NCBI RefSeq assembly: GCF_012931685.1
Contig: NZ_JABANC010000004.1
Span: 169,862-233,861, forward strand
DNA from: Hanstruepera ponticola
GTDB taxonomy: Bacteria; Bacteroidota; Bacteroidia; Flavobacteriales; Flavobacteriaceae
Direction: 5' to 3'
DNA: 64,000 bases
The position numbers and the translations under genes are program-made. The number at the start of each line of letters is the position of its first letter. Within the stretch, counting starts at the first letter, position 1. The notes under the pieces were generated by a model. It had not been told where the DNA came from, made no database searches, and saw nothing but the letters and a program-made list of their open reading frames with translations. This document shows positions 16,789 to 26,019 of the stretch, piece by piece.

Positions 16789-18501
16789 TTATTTTTTAAT
16801 AATTCGTTTGAGATGCTGTGTATTTAAACTATTTATCTTTAATAGATAGATACCCTGGCTTAAAGAAGAAACATTTTTTTGGTAAGAATGGGTGTTTAAT
16901 TTCTCATGAAGAATTCTGTTACCCAACAAATCATAAAGCATAATTTCTGTTATAGTTTCTGATGAACTAATATGTAATTCAGTACCAACTGGGTTTTTTA
17001 CAAATAGTGATAAATTATTAAAATCATCAACATGCAAAGGGTTTGACCCTTCCAAAATATTTAACTGCTGGTTCGCATTGACATTTTCAAAATAATCAAC
17101 TGCTCCGCTTAACCAGGTAACTTTTACATAATCAACAATAGTATTGGTACCTAATCCAAAAAATTCAGAATTAGAATTTTGAGAAATATATCCTTCACCG
17201 CATAGTGTATAACGGTATTGTTTTTCTCCGTTTATAGATATTTCAATTTTAGAACCAATACCATCTTTATTACTAATAACACCTTCTAACTTGACTTTTA
17301 ACCAATTATTATTTTGAACAGTTTGGTTTTTCCATAAAAACACATTTTCATTATTTGCATTGCTCACTATGATTTCTGGATAGCCATCATTGTCAACATC
17401 GCCAACAGCGTTTGCATGACTGATACCATTATCGCCTACAAACCCTGCATTAGGTGTACTAAAAGTTCCGTCATTGTTATTGGTGTAAAACACAGCTGAT
17501 GGCAATTGAGGAACAGAGCCATCCATGGAACTACTCACGTACATATCTAAATCCATATCATTATCCGCATCCAAGAAAACTGCTCCCCAAGCAAAACTAT
17601 TGAAGGCTGTACCTGAACTAACCGTTACATTGGTAAAAGTATTATCGCCATTATTTCTAAATAAGGCATTACCTTGAGTAGGAGTGTTTGTTACATAAAT
17701 ATCAAACCAACCATCATTATTATAATCTCCAACCGTTGTGGTCATGGCATCAATAGCAATATTGACACCAGCACTTGGAGCTACATTTGTAAATGTGTTA
17801 TCACCATTATTGTGATATAAAAAGTTTTCATTAAAAATCTTATCGTTAGCAATGTAAATATCCTGCCAACCATCATTATTATAATCAAAAAAAGCTGAAC
17901 AGAATGAAAGATGACTTGTGCTGTGTATTCCTGAAGATAGACTGATATCAGTAAATGTACCGTCTTGATTATTTAAAAACAACAAATTAGGTTGCACCAA
18001 ATTATCATCTCTATTACTGATAAACAAATCCAAATAACCATCGTTATTAACATCTCCAAATGACGCTCCCCAACTTTCAATATTATTTGTAGGCAAACCT
18101 GCAGCTGCTGTTACATCTGTAAAAATAAGTGAGCCGTTGTTATTGTATAAATGGTTTCCGTCTGTATTACTTACAATGAATAAATCTTTGTCACCATCAT
18201 TATCATAATCAACCCAAACTAATTGTCTTCCTTGAACATTATTACTAGCTAATGTGATATTTTGTCTAGTAAAAGTGCCATCTTGATCGTTTAAATAGAA
18301 TTCGGTTTGGCTACCTCCTTGAGTAGCTATAGTTATATCATCCCAACCATCATTATTATAATCGCAAAAAGAAATGCCACTTCCATATTCAAGGTCACCT
18401 GCTGACATATTAACTCCTAGTGCAGAAGCTTGATTTACAAAACTCACTTGGGCTGGAGCTTTGAAAACTAAAAGGATAAAAACGAAATATAATTTTTTCA
18501 C
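16789..18501 (-). CDS. FG-GAP/VCBS-repeat (CRTAC1-like) protein with T9SS sorting domain
   Basis: The 570-residue secreted protein starts at a GTG with a signal peptide (KKLYFVFILLVFKAPAQ). It then has seven or so FG-GAP/VCBS-type repeats with the Ca2+-binding pattern DYNNDGWDD, DYDNDGDKDLF, DVNNDGYLDLF, DADNDMDLDMY and similar, predicting a beta-propeller. An ASPIC/UnbV-like segment follows (NNWLKVKLEGVISNKDGIGSKIEI, near 390-460), then a T9SS type A sorting domain with LYDLLGNRIL and LSQGIYLLKI. It is likely surface-exposed or released, with calcium-dependent binding inferred. The neighbouring T9SS gene may have been acquired together with it. Confidence 0.92.
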   Translation of the reverse strand: MKKLYFVFILLVFKAPAQVSFVNQASALGVNMSAGDLEYGSGISFCDYNNDGWDDITIATQGGSQTEFYLNDQDGTFTRQNITLASNNVQGRQLVWVDYDNDGDKDLFIVSNTDGNHLYNNNGSLIFTDVTAAAGLPTNNIESWGASFGDVNNDGYLDLFISNRDDNLVQPNLLFLNNQDGTFTDISLSSGIHSTSHLSFCSAFFDYNNDGWQDIYIANDKIFNENFLYHNNGDNTFTNVAPSAGVNIAIDAMTTTVGDYNNDGWFDIYVTNTPTQGNALFRNNGDNTFTNVTVSSGTAFNSFAWGAVFLDADNDMDLDMYVSSSMDGSVPQLPSAVFYTNNNDGTFSTPNAGFVGDNGISHANAVGDVDNDGYPEIIVSNANNENVFLWKNQTVQNNNWLKVKLEGVISNKDGIGSKIEISINGEKQYRYTLCGEGYISQNSNSEFFGLGTNTIVDYVKVTWLSGAVDYFENVNANQQLNILEGSNPLHVDDFNNLSLFVKNPVGTELHISSSETITEIMLYDLLGNRILHEKLNTHSYQKNVSSLSQGIYLLKINSLNTQHLKRIIKK

Positions 18502-18565
18502 ACTTAAAGTTTTAACCTATTAAACGTTTAAATTTACTATTTAAATTTAACATTTCGCAAAAAAA

Positions 18566-18589
18566 AGAGAGGCTTGATTAAGCCTCTCT
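18566..18589 (-). terminator. Rho-independent terminator of fabI
   Basis: AGAGAGGCTT (18566-18575) pairs with AAGCCTCTCT (18580-18589) across a GATT loop. On the minus strand it is followed by a T-run (plus-strand A-run 18559-18566), so it terminates fabI. Confidence 0.88.
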
Positions 18590-18612
18590 AGTATATAAGT
18601 CTATTTTTGTTT

Positions 18613-19425
18613 CTATTTTGTAAAAGTGTCCATCACAGCATCACTTACACCCATGTTACTGAACCCACCATCATGGAATAAATTTTGAAGTGTCACTTTC
18701 CGTGTCAAATCACTAAAGAGTGTTACAGTATAGTTTGCACAGTCTAAAGCTGTGGCATTTCCGAGAGGAGACATTTTTTCTGCATATGATATAAAGCCAT
18801 CAAAACCTTTTACACCACTACCTGCAGTTGTTGGTGTTGGAGATTGAGAAATAGTATTTACACGTACCTTCTTGTCTCTACCAAAGAAATAACCAAAACT
18901 ACGCGCTATACTTTCTAAAAGAGCTTTGTTATCTGCCATATCATTATAATCTGGGAATACGCGCTGTGCTGCCATATAAGTCAACGCAACTATACTTCCC
19001 CATTCATTCATAGCATCTTTTTTATAAAGTGTCTGCATTACCTTATGGAAAGAAGTTGCAGAAACATCAGTTCCTTTTTGTGTCCAATCGTAATTTTGAT
19101 CTGTATAATGGTTTCCTTTTCTCACGTTAATTGACATACCAATAGAGTGAAGTACAAAGTCAATCTTACCTCCTAGTATTTCCATGGATTTTTCAACCAA
19201 GTTCTCTAAATCTTCTACAGAAGTGGCATCAGCAGGTATTACTTGACTTCCTGTTTTTTCAGCCAAAGCATTTATTTGTCCCATTCTCATGGCCACTGGT
19301 GCATTTGTAAGTACAAACGTACCACCTTCCTCATGAACACGTTCTGCTGTTTTCCAAGCGATTGAATTTTCATCTAACGCTCCAAAAATGATTCCCTTTT
19401 TTCCTTTTAATAAATTATTAGACAT
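18613..19425 (-). CDS. fabI: Enoyl-[acyl-carrier-protein] reductase (NADH), FabI
   Basis: FabI reduces the trans-2 double bond of enoyl-ACP in the last step of each fatty-acid elongation round. The 270-residue SDR-type protein has the GxxxxxSIAW cofactor motif (GALDENSIAWKTAERV), DFVLHSIGMS, and the catalytic Tyr-x6-Lys signature in YNDMADNKALLES that separates FabI from classical Tyr-x3-Lys SDRs. Length is normal. It has its own promoter box (19460-19467) and terminator, so it is probably monocistronic. Confidence 0.97.
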   Translation of the reverse strand: MSNNLLKGKKGIIFGALDENSIAWKTAERVHEEGGTFVLTNAPVAMRMGQINALAEKTGSQVIPADATSVEDLENLVEKSMEILGGKIDFVLHSIGMSINVRKGNHYTDQNYDWTQKGTDVSATSFHKVMQTLYKKDAMNEWGSIVALTYMAAQRVFPDYNDMADNKALLESIARSFGYFFGRDKKVRVNTISQSPTPTTAGSGVKGFDGFISYAEKMSPLGNATALDCANYTVTLFSDLTRKVTLQNLFHDGGFSNMGVSDAVMDTFTK

Positions 19426-19459
19426 ATTTATATAAGTTGATTCGTTGTTTTTAGTTTAC

Positions 19460-19467
19460 CAAAGATA
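19460..19467 (-). promoter_or_regulatory. -7 promoter element (TATCTTTG) of fabI
   Basis: On the minus strand TATCTTTG fits TAnnTTTG, about 35 nt before the fabI ATG, just beyond the recN stop codon. Confidence 0.55.
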
Positions 19468-19470
19468 GTA

Positions 19471-21123
19471 TTAATTCAATAATTGTTTGGCATGGGCTAT
19501 TGCTGAATTTGAAATTTTCTCACCTCCCAACATTTGCGCAATCTCAACAATGCGTTCATCGTGATTTAATTCCATCAAATTTGTTTGTGTTATTTGGTTA
19601 ACATCTTCCTTATAAACCTTGAAGTGCGTATGACCTTTTGCCGCAATTTGTGGTAAATGTGTTATAGTTAATACTTGCATAGTCTTACTCATTTCAAGCA
19701 TCATATCTCCCATTTTATTAGATATTTCTCCTGAAACGCCAGAATCAATTTCATCAAACACAATAGATGGCAATTGTACATATTTAGACAATATTAGCTT
19801 TATGGAAAGCATTATTCGAGATAATTCACCTCCAGAAGCAGCCTTTTTTAGGTCATGAAACTGACCTCCTTTATTTGCCTTAAACTGAAATTTCAATATA
19901 TCCTTTCCATTATTAAAAAAGTCATCAACTAAATCTACCTCAAAGTTAAATTCTGAATTGGGCATGCCTAATTGTTGTAAAATATCCTCTAACTCTTTTT
20001 TTAGTTTTGGTATGGCTTTTTCTCTATTATCATGAATTTCTATTGAAATACTATTTACAACTTGTAAGATTTCCTTAACCTGGTTCTCTTTTTTTAATAT
20101 CTCCTCATCAAGATTTTCAGTTTCCTTTACCTTTTGGGAAAGGTTATCTCTTATTTTAATTAATTCTGATACGTCATTTACAAAATGCTTTTTTATCAAG
20201 GAAGTGATTAACTCGATTTTACTTGAAGTTTGTTCTAATCTTTCAGGGTCCAAATCTAAATCATCTTTCAAAACTCCAACTTCATCAAACAAATCATTAA
20301 GTTCAATAACAGAACTATCTATTCGGTTATAAAGATCATCGTATTTTGAAGCATATTTGCTTAACCTATGTAAACTGTTTTTTATGGTAGCCAAGTTACT
20401 TAAAACACCTACTTGTTCATCATCTAATAAATGGTATGTACTTTCTAGTGTTTCTTTGATTTCTTCAACATTATTAAGCGTTTCGTAGGTTTCTTCAAGC
20501 ACTTCCAATTCTCCATCAACTAAATTTGCTTCAATCAATTCATTCAATAAAAACGTATTATAGTCGTGCTCTTTTATTGCTTCGGCTTGAAATTTTAATA
20601 ATTCATCATATTGCTTTGAGGCTATTTTATACTGCTTTAAAGCTTCTTTATATAATCTTAACCTTTCTTTATTGTCACCCAAAGCATCAATAACTCGGAA
20701 TTGAAAATCATTATCAACCAATTGTAAGGTTTCATGTTGTGAATGAATATCAATCAATTGATTCCCTAAAATTTGTAAACTGCTTAAATTTACTAGAGAA
20801 TCATTGACAAAAGCACGCGATTTTCCCGAAGGTAATATTTCACGACGGATAATGGTATAGTCTTCAAAATCAAAATCTAATTGATTAAACAACTGTTTTA
20901 AATCATAATTAGAAACATTGAAAACAGCCTCGATAATACATTTATCATCATCATTCTTTAAAGAACTTAAATCAGCTCGCTTACCAAGGATTAAAGACAA
21001 GCCACCTAATAAGATAGATTTTCCTGCTCCTGTTTCTCCAGTAATAATGGTCAGACCTTGATTAAAATCTACATGTAGATCATCAATAAGCGCGTAATTT
21101 TTTATAGAAAGAGATGTTAACAA
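19471..21123 (-). CDS. recN: DNA repair protein RecN
   Basis: RecN is an SMC-like ATPase acting early in double-strand-break repair. The 550-residue product has an N-terminal ATPase half with Walker A TGETGAGKSILLGGLSLILGKRAD, a central coiled coil (about 150-375, rich in E, K and L heptads), and a C-terminal half with the ABC signature LKKAASGGELSRIMLSIKLIL and Walker B PSIVFDEIDSGVSGEIS, then the H-switch THLPQIAA. The frame starts at TTG 21123 (MLTSLSIKNYALIDDL), which is the family's usual N-terminus. It is the last gene of the bamD operon. Confidence 0.97.
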   Translation of the reverse strand: MLTSLSIKNYALIDDLHVDFNQGLTIITGETGAGKSILLGGLSLILGKRADLSSLKNDDDKCIIEAVFNVSNYDLKQLFNQLDFDFEDYTIIRREILPSGKSRAFVNDSLVNLSSLQILGNQLIDIHSQHETLQLVDNDFQFRVIDALGDNKERLRLYKEALKQYKIASKQYDELLKFQAEAIKEHDYNTFLLNELIEANLVDGELEVLEETYETLNNVEEIKETLESTYHLLDDEQVGVLSNLATIKNSLHRLSKYASKYDDLYNRIDSSVIELNDLFDEVGVLKDDLDLDPERLEQTSSKIELITSLIKKHFVNDVSELIKIRDNLSQKVKETENLDEEILKKENQVKEILQVVNSISIEIHDNREKAIPKLKKELEDILQQLGMPNSEFNFEVDLVDDFFNNGKDILKFQFKANKGGQFHDLKKAASGGELSRIMLSIKLILSKYVQLPSIVFDEIDSGVSGEISNKMGDMMLEMSKTMQVLTITHLPQIAAKGHTHFKVYKEDVNQITQTNLMELNHDERIVEIAQMLGGEKISNSAIAHAKQLLN

Positions 21124-21183
21124 GCGAAAATTAAATTAAACTTAAAAGCTATGGTTTTTTACCAAATAAAAAAAGAAATACAA

Positions 21184-22071
21184 TTAAAATTTAATACTAC
21201 GCCATTTACTTGAATACATTGGCGCAACACGATTTAAGGTAGCTATAAGCTCTGTTATTTCAACACTAGGTCCATCAGAAAATATCTGTTCAATTTCATC
21301 ACCTTTAGCATCAAAAAATGTTCTCAATAAAAAGGAATTAGGTCTTCTTCTATTCATAGACTCAAATTCACCAATGGCTTCAGCTATAGCTGTTTTACCT
21401 TTTTTAGGATCTTCATTCATAATATCCAATCCTTTACGATGGTAATCATACATAACAGACCTATATTCTTTGAAAGTAGGTGATAATAGGTTGTCAATTA
21501 AAGCAAAACGTGTTTGCAAACCATCTTCCAATTTCCAGCCTTTAGCATTTTCCTGTTGTGAGTAATTGACTATGGTTTGTGCTTGTTTTAAATATTCATC
21601 ACCACCATTAGGTGCAAAAGTATCAGCATCTAAACCCAAAACCATGTAAACATGAAAAGCGAGAACAGAAACTAAATTGGATTCAAACTGATTCTTATTG
21701 AACAATAAATTTTGAAATTCTAAATACCTGAAAGTAAAGTCTTTGTCATTTACATTATAAACTGGCGAAGAATAGGTAGAACCATAAACTGGTCTTGATG
21801 ACTGAACTTGAATGGTAGCTTTAAAAATATCACTATTGTATTCTGTTATGTTTATAAAAATACCACATTCAATACGTTCTTGTGCTGCATACTCCTTATC
21901 TGTCCATTTAGTGGTATTTACAAACTCCCTTAATTGGGTTTGAAGTGTTTTAAAAATTTGTAAATTTTCGTTTCCTGTAAATTGTGCATTAACAATAACG
22001 TTACAATTCAATTCTTGGCTTTGAACTGCGAATCCTATAAATAATGTAAGAACAAATAAAATTCTATTCAT
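21184..22071 (-). CDS. DUF4835 protein (T9SS-associated PorD-like)
   Basis: The 295-residue product has a signal peptide (NRILFVLTLFIGFAVQSQ) and a mature part beginning ELNCNVIVNAQFTGNENLQIFKTLQTQL, which I recognise as DUF4835. Databases, as I recall, also call this family PorD of the type IX secretion system; I cannot confirm that here. The protein is probably periplasmic or outer-membrane associated. ATG at 22071 gives the standard start (a TTG one codon earlier is possible). It overlaps coaBC by 8 nt. Its place in an operon with bamD fits an envelope role. Confidence 0.85.
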   Translation of the reverse strand: MNRILFVLTLFIGFAVQSQELNCNVIVNAQFTGNENLQIFKTLQTQLREFVNTTKWTDKEYAAQERIECGIFINITEYNSDIFKATIQVQSSRPVYGSTYSSPVYNVNDKDFTFRYLEFQNLLFNKNQFESNLVSVLAFHVYMVLGLDADTFAPNGGDEYLKQAQTIVNYSQQENAKGWKLEDGLQTRFALIDNLLSPTFKEYRSVMYDYHRKGLDIMNEDPKKGKTAIAEAIGEFESMNRRRPNSFLLRTFFDAKGDEIEQIFSDGPSVEITELIATLNRVAPMYSSKWRSIKF

Positions 22072-23275
22072 CAAGTTGTTTTATAATTTCTTTTAATAGG
22101 TCTTGAGCCACTTGCTCTTTCGATTTTAAATCATAAGTTTTAACCTCATCATTTTTGTTGATTAAAGTTACTTTATTGGTATCTGACTTAAATCCTGCTC
22201 CTTTATCATTCAACGAATTTAAGACAATTAAGTCTAAATTCTTATTTTTCAGCTTGGCTTTTGCATTTTCAAGCTCATTATTAGTCTCAAGTGCAAAACC
22301 TACTAAAAACTGATTGGTTTTAATTTCTCCTAGAGACGCTAGTATGTCCTTTGTTTTTTCTAACTCTAGAGATAACGTTGAATCTTTCTTTTTTATTTTA
22401 TCCTTGGCAACTACAATTGGTTTATAATCTGCAACTGCGGCTGCAAGAATTGCGATGTCAACGTTTTTAAAATTGTCATGAACCGCAATATACATGTCTT
22501 CAGCTGAAGTAACATTTACAACGCTAACCAAACTGTGATTTATGCTTTGTGAGGTTGGGCCACTAATAAGGCAAACCTCTGCGCCTAGATTCGCTGCTGC
22601 CTTCGCTATTTCAAACCCCATTTTACCACTAGAATGGTTACCTATAAACCTTACAGGATCAATAGCCTCATAAGTTGGTCCTGCAGTAATTAAAACCTTC
22701 TTCCCTTTTAGAGGCAAATTATTTATAATATCTTTTTCTATAAAAAGTACCATATCTTCTGGTTCAGCCATACGACCTTTACCAACCAAACCACTTGCTA
22801 ATTCACCACTCGTAGCAGGAATTACAATGTTTCCGTATCGTTTTAAAATATCTAATGAGCGTAATGTAGATGGATGCTTGTACATATCCAAATCCATAGC
22901 TGGCGCAAAGTAAACAGGGCATTTAGCAGATAAATAAGTAGCTAACAACAAATTATCGCAGACACCATTGGCCATTTTAGACATGGTATTGGCAGTGGCA
23001 GGTGCTATCAGCATTAAATCTGCCCAAATACCCAACTCCACATGATTGTTCCATGTAGCGTTTTCATCTTCTTCATCAACAAAAGTTGAATAGACAGGGT
23101 TTCTAGAAAGTGTAGATAAGGTTAAAGGTGTAATAAAATCTTTAGAAGCAGGCGTCATGACTACTTGGACTTGAGCACCCGCTTTTATTAATAGCCGAAC
23201 TAAACTTGCCGTTTTGTAAGCAGCAATACCAGCACTAATGCCTAGAAGTATATTTTTGCCGCTTAATATTGACAT
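22064..23275 (-). CDS. coaBC: Bifunctional phosphopantothenoylcysteine decarboxylase/synthetase
   Basis: CoaBC joins cysteine to 4'-phosphopantothenate and decarboxylates the product, two steps of CoA synthesis. The 403-residue protein has the N-terminal flavoprotein domain (GKNILLGISAGIAAYKTASLVRLL, NHVELGIWADLMLIAPATANTMSK with the catalytic His, and PAMDLDMYKHP) and a C-terminal CoaB domain (KKVLITAGPTYEAIDPVRFIGNHSSGKMGFEIA, AAAVADYKP). The usual length shows both activities are retained. It lies between rpoZ and DUF4835 in the operon. Confidence 0.96.
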   Translation of the reverse strand: MSILSGKNILLGISAGIAAYKTASLVRLLIKAGAQVQVVMTPASKDFITPLTLSTLSRNPVYSTFVDEEDENATWNNHVELGIWADLMLIAPATANTMSKMANGVCDNLLLATYLSAKCPVYFAPAMDLDMYKHPSTLRSLDILKRYGNIVIPATSGELASGLVGKGRMAEPEDMVLFIEKDIINNLPLKGKKVLITAGPTYEAIDPVRFIGNHSSGKMGFEIAKAAANLGAEVCLISGPTSQSINHSLVSVVNVTSAEDMYIAVHDNFKNVDIAILAAAVADYKPIVVAKDKIKKKDSTLSLELEKTKDILASLGEIKTNQFLVGFALETNNELENAKAKLKNKNLDLIVLNSLNDKGAGFKSDTNKVTLINKNDEVKTYDLKSKEQVAQDLLKEIIKQLDE

Positions 23276-23281
23276 ACGTTT

Positions 23282-23617
23282 TTATTCCTGAGTATCTTCT
23301 TCAGTATTTCTGTGGTAAATTTTACCATCTAACCACTCTTGTACTGCTAATGCATGTGGTTTAGGTAATTTTTCGTAAAACTTTGAAACTTCAATTTGCT
23401 CCTTGTTTTCAAAAATTTCCTCAAGACTATCGTTGTAAGTAGCAAACTCTTCAAGCTTCTCAATCAACTCTTTTTTTATCTCTGAATTTATTTGTTCTGC
23501 TCTTCTAGAAATAATTGAAATAGCCTCATAAATGTTCTCTGTTGGCTCATCAACTTTGTTTCTGTTGTAAGTTGTAGTATTTACTGGAGCATTAATTTTT
23601 TTCAAATCCATTTTCAT
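23282..23617 (-). CDS. rpoZ: DNA-directed RNA polymerase omega subunit
   Basis: The 111-residue protein carries the omega core PTENIYEAISIISRRAEQINSEIKKEL, where the conserved residues stabilise the beta' subunit, and the Bacteroidota-type extension KPHALAVQEWLDGKIYHRN. In this lineage omega is longer and more diverged than in Proteobacteria. ATGs at 23617 and 23611 are both possible; related proteins often start MDLKK (23611). It lies 4 nt downstream of bamD and 6 nt before coaBC, so it is co-transcribed with them. Confidence 0.9.
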   Translation of the reverse strand: MKMDLKKINAPVNTTTYNRNKVDEPTENIYEAISIISRRAEQINSEIKKELIEKLEEFATYNDSLEEIFENKEQIEVSKFYEKLPKPHALAVQEWLDGKIYHRNTEEDTQE

Positions 23618-23621
23618 GATA

Positions 23622-24434
23622 TTAACTTTTAGTACTGTAGTTTTCTAATTCTCTTTCAATCTCTTCATTCATTTTTTCGGCTTCAACCATAAACTCTGAA
23701 TTTGCATAGGCTGATTTGAAAGAGTTAAAATATGTTTTGGCATCCTCTAAACGCTGTTGTTTTTTATAGGAAACGCTATTAATAGCTAGCTTATAAGCCG
23801 AGTCAAATTTTATAAACAAAGCCTCTTCCCTAAAAACTGACCCAGGGAAATTAAAAATAAACTGATCAATAGCTTCTATAGGCGCATTATAATCAGCAGT
23901 ATATCCAGCTATGGTGTTATACTGTTTGGCAATGTCAAATGCTTTCTTTTCTAATTTAAAATCCAATTCTTTAACCAACTTATTAGCTTCAGCTAAATAT
24001 TCTGAATCAGGATAAAGGTTTATGAATGATTGCAACTTTTCAATGGCTCCTTTTGTTTCTAACTGTTCTTTTGAATAGACAGGAGACAACATATAAGCGC
24101 TTTTAGCACCTAAAAAAGAGGCTTCTTCAACTTTTTCACTATTAGGATAGGATGACACAAAACGTTCAAACTGATAACTAGCCAAATACCAATCCTCTAA
24201 ATTATAGGAAGCCATAGCGTGTAAATAGGTCAACTTTTCAGCTTGCGGTTTACCTCTGTAACTTGGTATAATTTGCTCAAACAATTTGTTTGCTTTTGCA
24301 TATTTACCAGCTTCAAACTGTTTTTCACCTTCTTTATACTTCACGCCAATATCAGTACCTTTCAAAGCTTTTTGATATGGACTACAAGAACCTAAAAGCG
24401 TGCAGGTTAAGATAATGTAAAAGAATTTCTTCAT
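23622..24434 (-). CDS. bamD: Outer membrane protein assembly factor BamD
   Basis: BamD is the essential lipoprotein partner of BamA in beta-barrel assembly. The 270-residue protein has a lipobox (ILTCTLLGSCS, Cys17) and five TPR-like helix pairs: EKQFEAGKYAKANKLFEQII, LHAMASYNLEDWYLASYQFERFVSSYP, then SEKVEEASFLGAKSAY and so on, ending FKSAYANSEFMVEAEKMNEEI. Length and repeat order fit the family. It heads the operon bamD-rpoZ-coaBC-DUF4835-recN behind a TAATTTTG box. Confidence 0.95.
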   Translation of the reverse strand: MKKFFYIILTCTLLGSCSPYQKALKGTDIGVKYKEGEKQFEAGKYAKANKLFEQIIPSYRGKPQAEKLTYLHAMASYNLEDWYLASYQFERFVSSYPNSEKVEEASFLGAKSAYMLSPVYSKEQLETKGAIEKLQSFINLYPDSEYLAEANKLVKELDFKLEKKAFDIAKQYNTIAGYTADYNAPIEAIDQFIFNFPGSVFREEALFIKFDSAYKLAINSVSYKKQQRLEDAKTYFNSFKSAYANSEFMVEAEKMNEEIERELENYSTKS

Positions 24435-24451
24435 AGTTTTTAAACAGGATG

Positions 24452-24459
24452 CAAAATTA
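24452..24459 (-). promoter_or_regulatory. -7 promoter element (TAATTTTG) of the bamD operon
   Basis: On the minus strand TAATTTTG fits TAnnTTTG and lies 17 nt before the bamD ATG. No convincing -33 TTTG is visible. Confidence 0.5.
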
Positions 24460-24548
24460 AGATATTAATGTGGAACTAAAAAATATTTTATTATGCTAAA
24501 TTAACAGTTGAAATAAGGTATTTATTAGGTTTAAGTTTAATTTAACTT

Positions 24549-25430
24549 TTAATTGTACTGTGCTATGAATGATTGTATTTTTGATTTTAAACCATCAGTA
24601 GCTTCTACTAACGGTAAACGAACTTTATCTTTGCACAGGTTCATTGTTTGAAGCACTGCCTTTATTCCAGAAGGATTGTTTTCAGAAAAAATAAGACTGG
24701 TAATTTCCATTAGATTAAAATGTAACTTATAGGCTTGATCAGCTTTTCTTTCTAGCCCTAAATGAATCATTTTAGTGAAATCTTTAGGAAACGCTTGACC
24801 AATTACTGAAATAACTCCTGAACCTCCAGCTAATGTTACTGGCAGTGCTAAATCATCATCACCAGAAATAATCATAAAATCACTGGGTTTATCTTTTAAT
24901 AACCAAAGATACTGGGACATGTTGTTACCTGCTTCCTTAACAGCAATGATATTATCAAAATCTTGAGCTAGTCGCAAAGTAGTTTGCGGCAACATATTAG
25001 ATGCTGTTCTACCTGGCACATTGTACATTATTATAGGCACTGGAGAAACATTTGAAACCGCTTTGTAATGCTGATAAACCCCTTCTTGTGTAGGTTTACT
25101 GTAATATGGCGAAACAGACAATATTGCATCAATACCTGAAAAATCAGTGCTTTTAATTTCTTCTAGAACCTGATTTGTATTATTTCCACCAATGCCTAAA
25201 ACCAAAGGTACACGATTGTTATTTGCCTGCTTAATGGTTTGTATTATTTGCTTCTTTTCCTCACTACTTATGGTAACGCTCTCACCAGTAGTTCCCGAAA
25301 TAACAATATAATCCATACCGTTATCTATATTGTAATTAACAATCTTGATTAACGATTGATAATCTATGGTTAAATCCTCATTAAATGGTGTTACAATGGC
25401 AATACCAACACCTTCAAACTTTTTATTCAT
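24549..25430 (-). CDS. dapA: 4-hydroxy-tetrahydrodipicolinate synthase
   Basis: DapA condenses pyruvate with aspartate semialdehyde, the first committed step to lysine and diaminopimelate. The 293-residue TIM barrel shows SGTTGESVT (Thr47/Thr48 of the proton relay), Tyr136 in IIMYNVPGRT, and the Schiff-base Lys165 in IIAVKEAGN, plus GDDDLALPVTLAGGSGVISV. Length is normal. It overlaps the DUF6913 gene by 8 nt, an arrangement I associate with Flavobacteriaceae. DapF is encoded at 44.8-45.6 kb. Confidence 0.97.
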   Translation of the reverse strand: MNKKFEGVGIAIVTPFNEDLTIDYQSLIKIVNYNIDNGMDYIVISGTTGESVTISSEEKKQIIQTIKQANNNRVPLVLGIGGNNTNQVLEEIKSTDFSGIDAILSVSPYYSKPTQEGVYQHYKAVSNVSPVPIIMYNVPGRTASNMLPQTTLRLAQDFDNIIAVKEAGNNMSQYLWLLKDKPSDFMIISGDDDLALPVTLAGGSGVISVIGQAFPKDFTKMIHLGLERKADQAYKLHFNLMEITSLIFSENNPSGIKAVLQTMNLCKDKVRLPLVEATDGLKSKIQSFIAQYN

Positions 25431-25950
25431 TTCTTAATTTGTTAAATACTTTTAGATACTTTTTTAATTCACTCTTAAATACTGAAAACTGTTTTACTTC
25501 AGTACTAATTATTAAATCATTCAACCGTTTATCATTTTGAAATATACTAGCCTTATATTTTGCTTTTGAAAGTGCTGTTAATAATTTCAATTCCAATATA
25601 TCACTCGTGTAAAAACTAATCAATAAATCAAAATCTGCGTTTAAAAACGTTTCCAATTCCGGATTATTAATTTTTCCAAGCCAACCAATATCTTTTGGGT
25701 TAAAACATACATTCCAAGAAAAAAGATTTTCTTTTTTATTTTCAGTAAACGCAATAATTTTTAATTTATTAGGTCTTACATTCAAATAATCAGAAAGCGA
25801 TTTAAACATTTCAAAATCTCCAACTTCATCGGCATTAAATAAAACACCAATACTTTTCACAAAACCATCCTCAACAACAACTTTAGGTGAATCCAATAAA
25901 GCATTTAGCTTTTTTTTAATAGATTTTTCTTTAAAACCCTTTAAAATCAT
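25423..25950 (-). CDS. DUF6913-family protein
   Basis: The 175-residue soluble protein of unknown function begins MILKGFKEKSIKKKLNALLDSP and has alternating alpha/beta segments (KSIGVLFNADEVGDFEMFKSL, LKIIAFTENKKEN, FDLLISFYTSDILELKLLTALSKAKYKASIF). I recognise it as DUF6913, usually encoded directly upstream of dapA in flavobacteria. There are no visible catalytic motifs and no signal peptide. It is the first gene of a two-gene operon with dapA behind a TACCTTTG box. Confidence 0.85.
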   Translation of the reverse strand: MILKGFKEKSIKKKLNALLDSPKVVVEDGFVKSIGVLFNADEVGDFEMFKSLSDYLNVRPNKLKIIAFTENKKENLFSWNVCFNPKDIGWLGKINNPELETFLNADFDLLISFYTSDILELKLLTALSKAKYKASIFQNDKRLNDLIISTEVKQFSVFKSELKKYLKVFNKLRNE

Positions 25951-25969
25951 TATATCTTTATGCTTTGTA

Positions 25970-25977
25970 CAAAGGTA
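25970..25977 (-). promoter_or_regulatory. -7 promoter element (TACCTTTG) of DUF6913-dapA
   Basis: TACCTTTG on the minus strand fits TAnnTTTG exactly and lies 19 nt before the ATG at 25950. Confidence 0.6.
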
Positions 25978-26019
25978 GTAAAAGTACCTAGATATGCTTA
26001 TTAATTTTTAGTTTAAAAC